Source: Dyadobacter sp. LHD-138
GTDB taxonomy: Bacteria; Bacteroidota; Bacteroidia; Cytophagales; Spirosomataceae
NCBI RefSeq assembly: GCF_030929615.1
Contig: NZ_JAVFVU010000003.1
Span: 287,163-351,162, forward strand
Direction: 5' to 3'
DNA length: 64,000 nt
This document shows positions 8,740 to 18,691 of this stretch, piece after piece; position 1 is the first letter of the stretch; each line of letters starts with the position of its first letter. The notes under the pieces were generated by a model. The model was not told the DNA's origin, made no database searches, and saw nothing but the letters and a program-made list of their open reading frames with translations. The translations under genes were made by a program, and so were the position numbers.

Positions 8740-9318
8740 TATTGCTGATGTTCCTTTTGAATAATATTTGTTGATATATTGAATGGAAGTCGAGGCCGTG
8801 ATTTTACCATTATGTCAATTGAACTAAAAACACCCGTCTTTGTGCAAATCCCGTGTAGTTTATACATCGCGGCGAACCACCTGTAACACCAAGAGTTTTG
8901 GGATGCATAATAACCTTTTTCCGGTACTGTTCAGAAGGTTTCCTTACAAATTTTAGCCCTTTTGCTTCTTGTCATTTTACAAATTTCAAGCGGCATTGAA
9001 TCGACAACAAAGTAGTTTTCAAATTCTACAAAATCGCGACTTAGATTGCTCCTGATCCATTCGGTCAGGCCAAACAATTTATGTCTGCGTTTATTAAATT
9101 GGCTCCTTTCGAGAATGTTTTCGATTGAACCTTCTGGAATCATTTTGAATCAACTGATTTTCACTGTCAAGTGACATATACTCAACCGTTAGGCTCAATG
9201 CAACAATCTGTAAATCAGTTATCTTAGGTTTCCTTTCTACTTTTCTTATATCAAGCGAAATGTCTAAGGACTCAATAGTTTTAAGAATTTTATGGTAATT
9301 TTTTACTAATTTTAACAT
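8740..9318 (-). pseudogene. IS982-family transposase remnant
   Basis: The minus strand encodes an N-terminal piece (9318 to about 9130) with KITDLQIVALSLTVEYMSLDSEN, then a shifted frame (9143 to 8931) with RRHKLFGLTEWIR and FVVDSMPLEICKMTRSKRAKICKETF. An in-frame TGA follows at about 8932, and the same frame continues as EKGYYASQ, AMYKLHGICTKTGVFSSID before running out. These are the IS982 DDE-transposase landmarks (VDSMPL holds a catalytic Asp). The C-terminal third is missing. The remnant lies next to the leader-distal end of the CRISPR array. Confidence 0.8.
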
Positions 9319-9445
9319 GCATATTGAGGCCTGTTTATCGACTCCAATGTACTGAATTTCAATACATTAACCCAATATGAACTTTTCTTTTTCTTACTAT
9401 TTTATTTCGCCCAACGGGTTAAATCATTAGATACTCGCTACGGAA

Positions 9446-12400
9446 ATTTCAATTCCAACATGGTACGATTGAAGCAGAAAACGATAAATCGAAGCTGTAA
9501 TCAAATTCCTATTTCAATTCCAACATGGTACGATTGAAGCTAGGAAAGGCGTGGTAAGGTTAGGTCAGGTCAGGTAATTTCAATTCCAACATGGTACGAT
9601 TGAAGCATAATAGTGCGTACATGAAACTATCGGATTCCAGAGCATTTCAATTCCAACATGGTACGATTGAAACGTCCAGGCGGCTCTTTATCGGGCACCA
9701 ATTTAATTATTTCAATTCCAACATGGTACGATTGAAACTGCGTTGCCGGACGGAAAGAATCCGCCGACAATTTGATTTCAATTCCAACATGGTACGATTG
9801 AAACTCCAATAGGTTTGATTCTGTTAATAGCTCCGGTTTTGATTTCAATTCCAACATGGTACGATTGAAACTCCAATAGGTTTGATTCTGTTAATAGCTC
9901 CGGTTTTGATTTCAATTCCAACATGGTACGATTGAAGCAAAAGATTCACCTTTGGGGTATTAGCGGTATTGATATTTCAATTCCAACATGGTACGATTGA
10001 AGCGTTAACAACCGCCGGGGCATTTGCGCCGATCAACATATTTCAATTCCAACATGGTACGATTGAAGCTAAAAATCTATCGCCGCCAAGATGTCTAAAT
10101 TCTGTATTTCAATTCCAACATGGTACGATTGAAGCTTTCGAAAGAGCAGCAAGATAGAATTAAAGCTGCTTATTTCAATTCCAACATGGTACGATTGAAG
10201 CCGCTAGGAGGGTTTTTGTTTGTTGATCTAAGCTAGATTTCAATTCCAACATGGTACGATTGAAGCAGATTCTTACCGGCTCGACTATTCGGGGGTAATG
10301 TCATTTCAATTCCAACATGGTACGATTGAAGCGGGGTCAAATGGGGTATTCCATTTCAACGCCTCATTATTTCAATTCCAACATGGTACGATTGAAGCGA
10401 GAATACTGCAAAATTCAACAGAGAAATTATCACATTTCAATTCCAACATGGTACGATTGAAGCGAGAATACTGCAAAATTCAACAGAGAAATTATCACAT
10501 TTCAATTCCAACATGGTACGATTGAAGCAGTGCCGGGCAAGAAAAAAATCTGACGGCGTGCTGAATTTCAATTCCAACATGGTACGATTGAAGCTGTCAT
10601 CGTTCACCTCTGTCTCTGACCTTAATACTGATTTCAATTCCAACATGGTACGATTGAAGCTTACTCAGGTTGGCGTGATTGAAACGCAGTTTGAGCATTT
10701 CAATTCCAACATGGTACGATTGAAGCTTTGATAGGTTTCTTAACCCCGACGCTACTTTACTCATTTCAATTCCAACATGGTACGATTGAAGCAACCGAAT
10801 TTGATTTCGATGTGACCGGATCAACGCCATTTCAATTCCAACATGGTACGATTGAAGCTTCATCAACATATAATGGCAACTGCATACTTTTTATATTTCA
10901 ATTCCAACATGGTACGATTGAAGCCGTAAGACGTTCCATTTATAGTCAGCGTTCGGGATATTTCAATTCCAACATGGTACGATTGAAGCTGGAGAACACC
11001 GCCCGTTACCCAGGAAGTTCTACTATTTCAATTCCAACATGGTACGATTGAAGCGCCAAATGGAAAACATATTCCGATTTGGATCCTGTTATTTCAATTC
11101 CAACATGGTACGATTGAAGCTGAAAGTTATCTTTCTACCCAACTGATTTTTCTTTATTTCAATTCCAACATGGTACGATTGAAGCCTCTTGCTGATAATT
11201 GCGTTGCTACCAGGCTAGAATAATTTCAATTCCAACATGGTACGATTGAAGCCTGTTCATCTTGCTTGGTTTCCTCCTTTTTCATAGATTTCAATTCCAA
11301 CATGGTACGATTGAAGCATAATTAACTTGACAATTCAAAGATACAGGGTTGTTTATTTCAATTCCAACATGGTACGATTGAAGCTTTATGTCTTTGCCAG
11401 GTGTTTCAATTTCAGTAAGATTTCAATTCCAACATGGTACGATTGAAGCTTGGATGCTGCACCCAATGGAAAGGTGATTGACTTATTTCAATTCCAACAT
11501 GGTACGATTGAAGCTATATAGCGCAGCTAATCGGATCCGCTGGGATTCAATTTCAATTCCAACATGGTACGATTGAAGCTCCACTTCTTTCGGTACCACG
11601 CCCAGGGAACAGGCTTATTTCAATTCCAACATGGTACGATTGAAGCTACCCAAACGTTGAATATCTACGTACGCGCTCTGCATTTCAATTCCAACATGGT
11701 ACGATTGAAGCTTTGCAAAGCTACGTGGATGGGAATATCAGGATTGCATTTCAATTCCAACATGGTACGATTGAAGCCGTATTGCTCTTCAAATATTAAT
11801 CCTATTCTAGCCTGATTTCAATTCCAACATGGTACGATTGAAGCGAGCGGTGGGGTTACGGGCAGTGGGTCTTTTGGAAATTTCAATTCCAACATGGTAC
11901 GATTGAAGCGTGTTCTTCAACGGGGTTACTCAGGTCGGAGTGATATTTCAATTCCAACATGGTACGATTGAAGCTTAATACAAAATACCGTCAGTTCGTA
12001 ACTAATAATATTTCAATTCCAACATGGTACGATTGAAGCACTAAGCCCGAATAGCGCATACGTTTGGGCAACATCATTTCAATTCCAACATGGTACGATT
12101 GAAGCCGCCGTTGGTAAAGTAGCCGGGTTTAAAGTTGACTCATTTCAATTCCAACATGGTACGATTGAAGCCTTTGTGCGGCACCTGAGAAATCGCCAGC
12201 CAGAACCATTTCAATTCCAACATGGTACGATTGAAGCGTCTTCAAGACCGAAGAGCCAGAGAGCTGCTTGCGAATTTCAATTCCAACATGGTACGATTGA
12301 AGCTGGCGTGGGTGGGGATATACTCCCGGCTCATGTATAATTTCAATTCCAACATGGTACGATTGAAGCTGTACCGTTGAGCTATTGTCTTCCGGTATGG

Positions 12401-13752
12401 AGGTATTTCAATTCCAACATGGTACGATTGAAGCGGAAATTGGCCCGTTGGCCGATTACATCCCAATTTAATTTCAATTCCAACATGGTACGATTGAAGC
12501 AAGTGGCTTAGTAACGTTTTTCATTAATTAAATCTATTTCAATTCCAACATGGTACGATTGAAGCTCAACACCGTCAGTATCGCCAAACAATCGGTATAC
12601 AATTTCAATTCCAACATGGTACGATTGAAGCACTTTTTGCAAGACTGAACAGAATTGTAGTTTACATATTTCAATTCCAACATGGTACGATTGAAGCTCA
12701 ATACCTCAGGATCGGGTTCTTGGAATGACTCGCATTTCAATTCCAACATGGTACGATTGAAGCACATGATTAATTACGCGCTTACCGTGAGTATGGTTTA
12801 TTTCAATTCCAACATGGTACGATTGAAGCCGGTGACGATGCCTATAAACCCGTTCGATATATTCAATTTCAATTCCAACATGGTACGATTGAAGCAAAAT
12901 TCTGTTTTCCCGGTCCCTGTTTCCTTAGATGATTTCAATTCCAACATGGTACGATTGAAGCAGGTAATATCCGGCTCCGCGTCTTCTTGAATCATTAATT
13001 TCAATTCCAACATGGTACGATTGAAGCTGAATCCAGACATTTGTTTTCTCTCAACCACCCTCATTTCAATTCCAACATGGTACGATTGAAGCAATAACTC
13101 GTAATTCTCTGCAATCTTATTTTTCATATTTCAATTCCAACATGGTACGATTGAAGCATTTACTTTCAGTCGCTTGTAGGTCCTTGGTTTTAGATTTCAA
13201 TTCCAACATGGTACGATTGAAGCTTTGCTATCCAAAGCGATTTGCAACCCCGTTGTTTTATTTCAATTCCAACATGGTACGATTGAAGCAGAGGAATTGA
13301 TCCAGAAGCTTACCGAATTAAAGCTATTTCAATTCCAACATGGTACGATTGAAGCTATTAAAACTTGGCTTTGTTCAAAAACGATATCCGGAATTTCAAT
13401 TCCAACATGGTACGATTGAAGCTTCCCGAAGGATTCAACCCAACTGTTGGCGGTTCTCTATTTCAATTCCAACATGGTACGATTGAAGCTGCTTTGTCTG
13501 CCATTTTTGATAGGTCAATAGTGGAATTTCAATTCCAACATGGTACGATTGAAGCTGTGGCACCGGCACTGAGCAGGGCGGGAATGTTACATTTCAATTC
13601 CAACATGGTACGATTGAAGCGGAAATACGCCGTCCCACTTCATGGATGAGTTGCATATTTCAATTCCAACATGGTACGATTGAAGCGGGTGCATTAGGTG
13701 GGGGTGTCGGAGTTAAAATCATATTTCAATTCCAACATGGTACGATTGAAGC
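9446..13752 (-). CRISPR. Type I-B CRISPR array, 66 repeats and 65 spacers
   Basis: I located 66 copies of a 30-base repeat. On the plus strand it begins ATTTCAATTCC, has the core CATGGTACGATT and ends GAAGC. Spacers are 35-37 bases. Four consecutive repeats (starting 9644, 9709, 9775, 9842) end GAAAC instead of GAAGC; the rest look identical. Spacers 9805-9841 and 9872-9908 are identical, as are 10399-10433 and 10464-10498, leaving 63 unique spacers. I infer minus-strand transcription: in that direction the repeat ends GGAATTGAAAT, like known I-B repeats that leave an ATTGAAAN handle; cas2 and a leader-like region adjoin the right end; and the variant repeats lie at the far left end, where old units accumulate. 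Confidence 0.98.
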
Positions 13753-13964
13753 CCGTCGCTAAAACGAGCTTATTCTACAATAAACGAACATTTTTAGCTC
13801 AAAAACAAGCAAAAAAATCGTCGATGCATGATGGTACGATTTTATCTGGGCATCGACGACTGTTAATTATCAACGATTTACACATTAATCTAGGCTACTT
13901 TATTCATTTCAGCATGTCAAAGAACATATCGAAAAATCACTTCGACGACTTTACTTCTCATTTT
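13753..13964 (-). promoter_or_regulatory. CRISPR leader region between cas2 and the array
   Basis: This 212-bp AT-rich gap separates the stop of cas2 from the first repeat in the transcribed direction. On the minus strand it contains TTCTTTGACATG (about 13905-13916) and, 20 bases after that TTTG, TAGCCTAG, a weak Bacteroidota-type promoter. A terminator-like hairpin follows, then a TTTTTGAG...TGTAGAAT pair that could be a second, equally weak promoter nearer the array. Which one drives the array cannot be decided by eye. Confidence 0.6.
13811..13859 (-). terminator. Intrinsic terminator after cas2, loop carrying repeat core
   Basis: The arms TCGTCGATGC (13818-13827) and GCATCGACGA (13850-13859) are perfect inverted repeats. 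On the minus strand the stem is followed by seven T, so it fits a terminator for the cas operon. Its 22-base loop contains ATGGTACGATT, 11 bases identical to the CRISPR repeat core. Confidence 0.7.
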
Positions 13965-14228
13965 CTAAAGGAAATTATCGGTCGACATTCGCTCCTGGCC
14001 AATCACTTCTTTGTCCAGCCAACGCTCTTCGCGGCTTTTAAATATGATCAGACTGTCCCGATCTTCATCCATAATTCTCCGCGCACTTTGCACCATTTCC
14101 TTCAATTTGACTTCTGTAATCTCTCCCTCAAAGACCGAATTCTGGATCCAATTCAAATATTTCCGGCAATGTTTCAGCATCTTCCCTACCCTCTTCTCTC
14201 CAATATCATAAACCAAAATAACGTACAT
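13965..14228 (-). CDS. cas2: CRISPR-associated endonuclease Cas2
   Basis: The 87-residue protein begins MYVILVYDIGEKRVGKMLKHCRKYLNWIQNSVFEGEI, the standard Cas2 ferredoxin-like start with the conserved Asp8, and continues with DSLIIFKSREERW. Cas2 dimers bridge two Cas1 dimers in the spacer-integration complex. The length is typical. It is the last gene of the cas operon, 95 bp after cas1 and 212 bp before the array. The cas1-cas2 gap holds a small hairpin (GTTGGG/CCCAAC at 14276-14291). Confidence 0.97.
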   Translation of the reverse strand: MYVILVYDIGEKRVGKMLKHCRKYLNWIQNSVFEGEITEVKLKEMVQSARRIMDEDRDSLIIFKSREERWLDKEVIGQERMSTDNFL

Positions 14229-14323
14229 TGATTCTAATGTTTAACTCTTGAAATATCAAAGCTTCGCAATCCAAAGTTGGGGACACCCAACCGGACCGTA
14301 TAGCCGGTTACCGAAAGCATCCT

Positions 14324-15328
14324 CTACCACATCATCCTAAAAGGCTTGTAATCTTCAATTCCCAAAAGATGTTTTTGCAACTTGTAGCATTCCAGCTTTA
14401 CCAAATGTTTATAACTTACGCTTCTTCCTAAACTTCTGTGTTTAAACGTTTCCTTCAAACGCTCTTCAAATGTTTTTACAAACATCTTGCGAGCGCCTTC
14501 TTTCAGTACACATCTGTTTAATTCCTGCCGGAAATCTGTTGCCTGAATCTGTTTCTTGTTCAACATACTAAAAATGGTCCGGTCAACTAACAACGGTTTG
14601 AAAATTTCAGCGAGATCCAATGCCAATGAAAAGCGCCGGGCTCCCGGTTCATGCAAAAAACTGATTGTCGGATTTAGCTGAGTATGATAAATCTGATCCA
14701 GACATACCGTATAACACAGCATATTCCCGAATGAGATCAACGCGTTGATCTCATTTTTAGGAGGTTGTTTACTTCGTCCTCCCATTTCAAAATCATTGAT
14801 AATCACGTCAAAAGAATCATAATAAGCCTGGCGAATATTACCTTCAATACCCATCAATTCATTGACTTTCAATGTCTGACCGATCAGGGCATGATAGTTT
14901 TCGATTCGGGCAATGGACAGACTTACATCTTTTCCCCGATTGGAATAATAAGCCAGATTCTTGGAAATATTGAACGATGCACCTTCCACAAATTTATTGG
15001 CGATAACCTGTCTCTTTTTCTCCGAAAGGTAATGCCTGGTTTGTTCCACTTGCATTTTACCTGCCAATAAATATTCCTTTGGCATAAACGATCCGGTGTA
15101 ATGTTCATAGTAGTCGAAAAAGTGAACGGCCACCTGGTTTTTACCAAGAAAATTATACAAAGCACTATTGGCATCCAAACTTCCAAAACAATACAGATTG
15201 TCTACCGTCTCAATCGGCAGATAACGCGGCTGCAAGTCGTTTCCTTCCTCATCAACTGGCTGAAAGCAAAGTGTGTTATCTTTTCGGGACAGGCGTCCGG
15301 GATTAAACAAGTAAAAAGATTTTTTCAT
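14324..15328 (-). CDS. cas1: CRISPR-associated endonuclease Cas1, type I-B
   Basis: The 334-residue protein starts MKKSFYLFNPGRLSRKDNTLCF, the usual opening of I-B Cas1. The metal-binding residues are visible: Glu162 in ELMGIEGNIRQAYY, His226 in SFLHEPGARRFSLALDLAEIFKP, and Asp238/Glu241 shortly after. Cas1 integrates new spacers at the leader end together with Cas2, probably helped by Cas4 encoded 40 bp upstream. Nothing in it looks damaged. Confidence 0.97.
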   Translation of the reverse strand: MKKSFYLFNPGRLSRKDNTLCFQPVDEEGNDLQPRYLPIETVDNLYCFGSLDANSALYNFLGKNQVAVHFFDYYEHYTGSFMPKEYLLAGKMQVEQTRHYLSEKKRQVIANKFVEGASFNISKNLAYYSNRGKDVSLSIARIENYHALIGQTLKVNELMGIEGNIRQAYYDSFDVIINDFEMGGRSKQPPKNEINALISFGNMLCYTVCLDQIYHTQLNPTISFLHEPGARRFSLALDLAEIFKPLLVDRTIFSMLNKKQIQATDFRQELNRCVLKEGARKMFVKTFEERLKETFKHRSLGRSVSYKHLVKLECYKLQKHLLGIEDYKPFRMMW

Positions 15329-15368
15329 AATCTAAGTTGTAAGTTACTTTTCTCCTTAAAAACCGGTT

Positions 15369-15908
15369 TTACTCCTCCCCTGACCAGCAAAAATCGAAAT
15401 AGCTGCACGACTTGCATTTCGGCTTTGCCAACAATGGCGGACATTGTTCGGATTCTATAATCCTGCTGGCGTTTGTAATCCAACCCTCCAAAATATTTTC
15501 CCCGTCTTTATCCAGCTCAACCCGTTCCGTTTGCCGGAGTTTTGGATATTCGATTATACCATATTCAGCTTTGATACCATTCCGCCTGAGAACATACATG
15601 TAAAACTGAACCTGTGCAATATGTGCCTGCTCCTTCGCCGCCGATTTCTTCACCTCATGCACCACACCATTATGCGGATCATAAAAATCGATTTTGGCAG
15701 CCAAGCCAATTCCATCCTGCACAGTTGGTTCGACCGAAATCTCCACCTCCGTATATCTTTCGGCGCGTTGCGGATAGGTGGTTTCTCCGATTAACTTTCC
15801 TTCATATACGATGTCGGATGTATGTTCCATGCGGATGGCGTGGGCGTGGAGCCACATTTCGCGCTTGCAAACGTGGTAGAGATTGATGAGGGTGGCGTTG
15901 ATGTTCAT
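15369..15908 (-). CDS. cas4: CRISPR-associated exonuclease Cas4
   Basis: The 179-residue protein has the RecB-like nuclease order: VCKREMWLH with Cys14, a DFYDP segment, EVKKSA, and QVQFYMYVL with the downstream Gln/Tyr motif. A C-terminal cysteine cluster, CPPLLAKPKCKSCSYFDFCW, with Cys14 forms the iron-sulphur site. Cas4 trims pre-spacers and selects the PAM in type I-B. It starts 2 bp after the cas3 stop, so the two genes are translationally close. Confidence 0.96.
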   Translation of the reverse strand: MNINATLINLYHVCKREMWLHAHAIRMEHTSDIVYEGKLIGETTYPQRAERYTEVEISVEPTVQDGIGLAAKIDFYDPHNGVVHEVKKSAAKEQAHIAQVQFYMYVLRRNGIKAEYGIIEYPKLRQTERVELDKDGENILEGWITNASRIIESEQCPPLLAKPKCKSCSYFDFCWSGEE

Positions 15909-15910
15909 GA

Positions 15911-18691
15911 TTAAAGGAAAAGGTTTTCGTTGTCATTATTTAGTTCTACCTCACTCAGTCCGCCTTCTAAGGTGTAAATCCTGTTCAGATCTAAGTCACG
16001 TGCATTTAGATTTAAAAAACCATATTTTTCCTCGCCAAATCCCAAACTCTTTATTTTTTCAACAGTTTTTGAATGCGAAAAGAGGGAAAAAGTAAATTTT
16101 GACATAATGCTTTGTAGTGTTTTGAATTGAACGGCGCGCTCCATGTCAAATCCAATCTTTTTCTTCCTGTTTTGACTGCCTTGAAAAATTAATGCTTGAT
16201 ATAACTCCCAAATTTGTTTTCCGTCGATAACTAAATCGTCTTCCTTATAAATTTCAAAATTTCCTAAAAACTCCAAATCCCTTCTTGAAAAAATAAACTC
16301 TCCGTTTTCAAGTAAAACTGGTAATTCAATGGGGACGAAAACTGATTCGTTTTGCTGATCTATGATCTTGAATTCCTTGTCAACTATCTCGTAATTGAGC
16401 TTCTTAATTCCCGGATCCAAGAAGGAATTTTGGAAATTATCAGCCCAACCAAGATTCTCATTGAATTTATCCCGACGTTCAAAAACCAGTTGATACAAGT
16501 GTTTAAAGTTCTTCTTGTTTAAGATATTCTCATACTCTATTCTGGAAATTTTGTCGCTAGTCACTTTAAAACGGTCATCGTTTTTATAAAGCAGTTTGGG
16601 ATCATCTATACGGAATAGGTATACCTCACACCCCTCCTTCGAAGCGTTTCGATTAACACGTCCGGCGAGTTGCTCGTCGCTGTCAATCAATGAGATATTT
16701 TTAAAACCTAAATCCATATCGATATCCACACCAGCCTCCACTACCTGGGTCGTAATCAGCAAGATATTTAATCTTCGATTATCCTCATTCTTTAAAAATG
16801 TTATTATTTTTCGTCTTTGAGGTTCTAAGACTGTCCCGGAAAGCACAAATATCTCGTCAAAAATATGCTCACTCTGATCAATAATATTTTTGAATTCTGA
16901 TGCGGTCTTTTTGTAGATGAATTCTACGATAGTGTGTACAGCATCATTAATTTCCACGTATTGAAAAGATTTGACGACGACAATCTTTGCCAATTCATCT
17001 AATTGTAATTCTTTTTGTTCAAAAAGCTCGAAATTGAATTTTACCCGTTCCGCAAAATTCGGATTAGTAATGTACTTACGGGCATTGGGAAGCAGTTCAA
17101 TAAATTCCGGTTTTACGATTCCCTGAATAACCAAATCGCTTATTTTTGGTAAAGTAGCCGACATCAATATAAATCGAATATTGAAGCTTCTTGCGTATTC
17201 ATTAATAAAGTACAACATCTTGTCCCATAGCTTAGGATTGTAAGTTTGCAGTTCGTCAATGATCACGACCGAATTAGCGAGTCGATGAAGGAGATAATTT
17301 GCTTCCTTTCTGTTTGTTTTTAGTACCTCAAAAAATCTTACGTGCGAGAGAACAGTTAAAGGATAAAGAGCAAAAAGATTATCAATAAAATCCTTTTTAT
17401 CTGACCCAAATTCGCCATCTTTCTTTTCCTCTACTTTTAAATCCTTACTGTGAAACCCCGCTTTGGAATGAAGCTCAACCAACTCGTCATCTTCCAATAG
17501 GAGTGTTTCTTTCAGTGCTTTGTAAGTCTGCGTTATCAGTGTAGTAAAAGGAAAAACGTAATAAACCTTATTCAGTTCGGGATTAGCTGCCATTAGTTCA
17601 GTAAGGGCAATCATAGAAAGATTGGTTTTTCCTCCACCAGTTGGAGCTTCTATGTAAAATAGATAATGTTGTGTATGCTTTCTAACCGTTTGCACTAGCT
17701 CTACTGCCATTTCCTGTCTCAACTTATTCAGATTAGTTTTTGACTTCTCTCGTAGACTCGCCTCTTGAAACTCAAAATCTCCAATATTTGAGAACGTATT
17801 CCGATTGTGAGCATGTGTCGTTCTAAGATTCGAAATAATTTGTTCAATCCGTTCACGATTGTTAAAAACTCCAAAGTCAGAAGTTCTTTCACCACTCATG
17901 TACTCATGCGTTGCGAGGTAATCAGAGGCGGTCAGCAACGAGAAATTGAGTTTAATTAATGTGAAGAGCGAAAAAGAAATCGAAAAGGTTTCCCACCTGT
18001 CAAAAAAGGCATTTTTGGCTTGCAGATATATTTTATCCTGAAAGCTTTGATGTATCTCGAAATGATATAATTTCAGGTATCCTTTCATCGCATTCACCTC
18101 CTCCCTAAATTCTATGTCTCCATTAATTGGCTTGGACAGGTAAGCCGCGTGATGTTTAAAAATGGGATATGACAGTAAGATCACAACAAAATGAATTTTC
18201 CACATGTCTTTTCCATTTAATGGCAAAGACATTGATTCCTGCAAATGTTTGGCAATAAAGAGATATGCACCGAGAGCGGAATGTTTGGATTCAAGCGGAT
18301 TGTTTACAACCGACTTGAACAAAGGATTATTCATCTTAGAAGAACTTGCCTGAAAGTCTTCATTAACTTTCCCAAAATCATGAAAATGTATAATTTTCAC
18401 AAACGCATTCTTGATAAATGTAGCAATCTCATAATGGTCTCCTGATTGAAAACTACATTCCTCTACTAATTTGTGAATAAATTGATCAATGACAGGATCT
18501 AATCCATGAGCCAGTATGATATCCCCAAAGTAACGGTCTACCAACGTGACATGTTCTTCGAGGGTTTCTGAGATACGTCCGGGCGAAGTGTGTGCAAGAT
18601 ATTTATCAGCATCTTTCAACCATTCCTTTAGATTAGGAGTGGTTGAAAGAATTGATTTTACTGAATTAAGAGAGTTGGACATAATAATCAA
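15911..18691 (-). CDS. cas3: CRISPR-associated nuclease/helicase Cas3, type I-B
   Basis: The 926-residue protein combines an N-terminal HD nuclease (EEH at residue 47, HFHDFGKVNEDFQ at 102-114, HSALGAYLF and KHHAAYL later) with a superfamily 2 helicase. Helicase motifs seen are EAPTGGGKTNLSM near residue 350 (Walker A), VVIIDELQTYNP (DExx box), LMSATLP, TTQVVEAGVDID and AGRVNRNAS. It degrades DNA marked by Cascade. Its start overlaps the end of cas5 by 26 bp; ATG at 18682 (MSNSLNS) is an alternative start. The C-terminal about 200 residues are family-specific. Confidence 0.96.
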   Translation of the reverse strand: MIIMSNSLNSVKSILSTTPNLKEWLKDADKYLAHTSPGRISETLEEHVTLVDRYFGDIILAHGLDPVIDQFIHKLVEECSFQSGDHYEIATFIKNAFVKIIHFHDFGKVNEDFQASSSKMNNPLFKSVVNNPLESKHSALGAYLFIAKHLQESMSLPLNGKDMWKIHFVVILLSYPIFKHHAAYLSKPINGDIEFREEVNAMKGYLKLYHFEIHQSFQDKIYLQAKNAFFDRWETFSISFSLFTLIKLNFSLLTASDYLATHEYMSGERTSDFGVFNNRERIEQIISNLRTTHAHNRNTFSNIGDFEFQEASLREKSKTNLNKLRQEMAVELVQTVRKHTQHYLFYIEAPTGGGKTNLSMIALTELMAANPELNKVYYVFPFTTLITQTYKALKETLLLEDDELVELHSKAGFHSKDLKVEEKKDGEFGSDKKDFIDNLFALYPLTVLSHVRFFEVLKTNRKEANYLLHRLANSVVIIDELQTYNPKLWDKMLYFINEYARSFNIRFILMSATLPKISDLVIQGIVKPEFIELLPNARKYITNPNFAERVKFNFELFEQKELQLDELAKIVVVKSFQYVEINDAVHTIVEFIYKKTASEFKNIIDQSEHIFDEIFVLSGTVLEPQRRKIITFLKNEDNRRLNILLITTQVVEAGVDIDMDLGFKNISLIDSDEQLAGRVNRNASKEGCEVYLFRIDDPKLLYKNDDRFKVTSDKISRIEYENILNKKNFKHLYQLVFERRDKFNENLGWADNFQNSFLDPGIKKLNYEIVDKEFKIIDQQNESVFVPIELPVLLENGEFIFSRRDLEFLGNFEIYKEDDLVIDGKQIWELYQALIFQGSQNRKKKIGFDMERAVQFKTLQSIMSKFTFSLFSHSKTVEKIKSLGFGEEKYGFLNLNARDLDLNRIYTLEGGLSEVELNNDNENLFL

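Noticed and set aside
9591..13649. Many short open frames across the array encoding recurring peptides such as FQFQHGTIEA or FNRTMLELK
   Set aside because: They are translations of the CRISPR repeat with changing spacers; period and sequence follow the array exactly.
13698..14231. Plus-strand frame of 177 codons opposite cas2
   Set aside because: It is the antisense of cas2 and the leader, starts inside the array, and has no protein features.
14276..14291. Hairpin between cas1 and cas2 as an internal terminator
   Set aside because: Only six base pairs and no T-run follow; cas2 must still be expressed.
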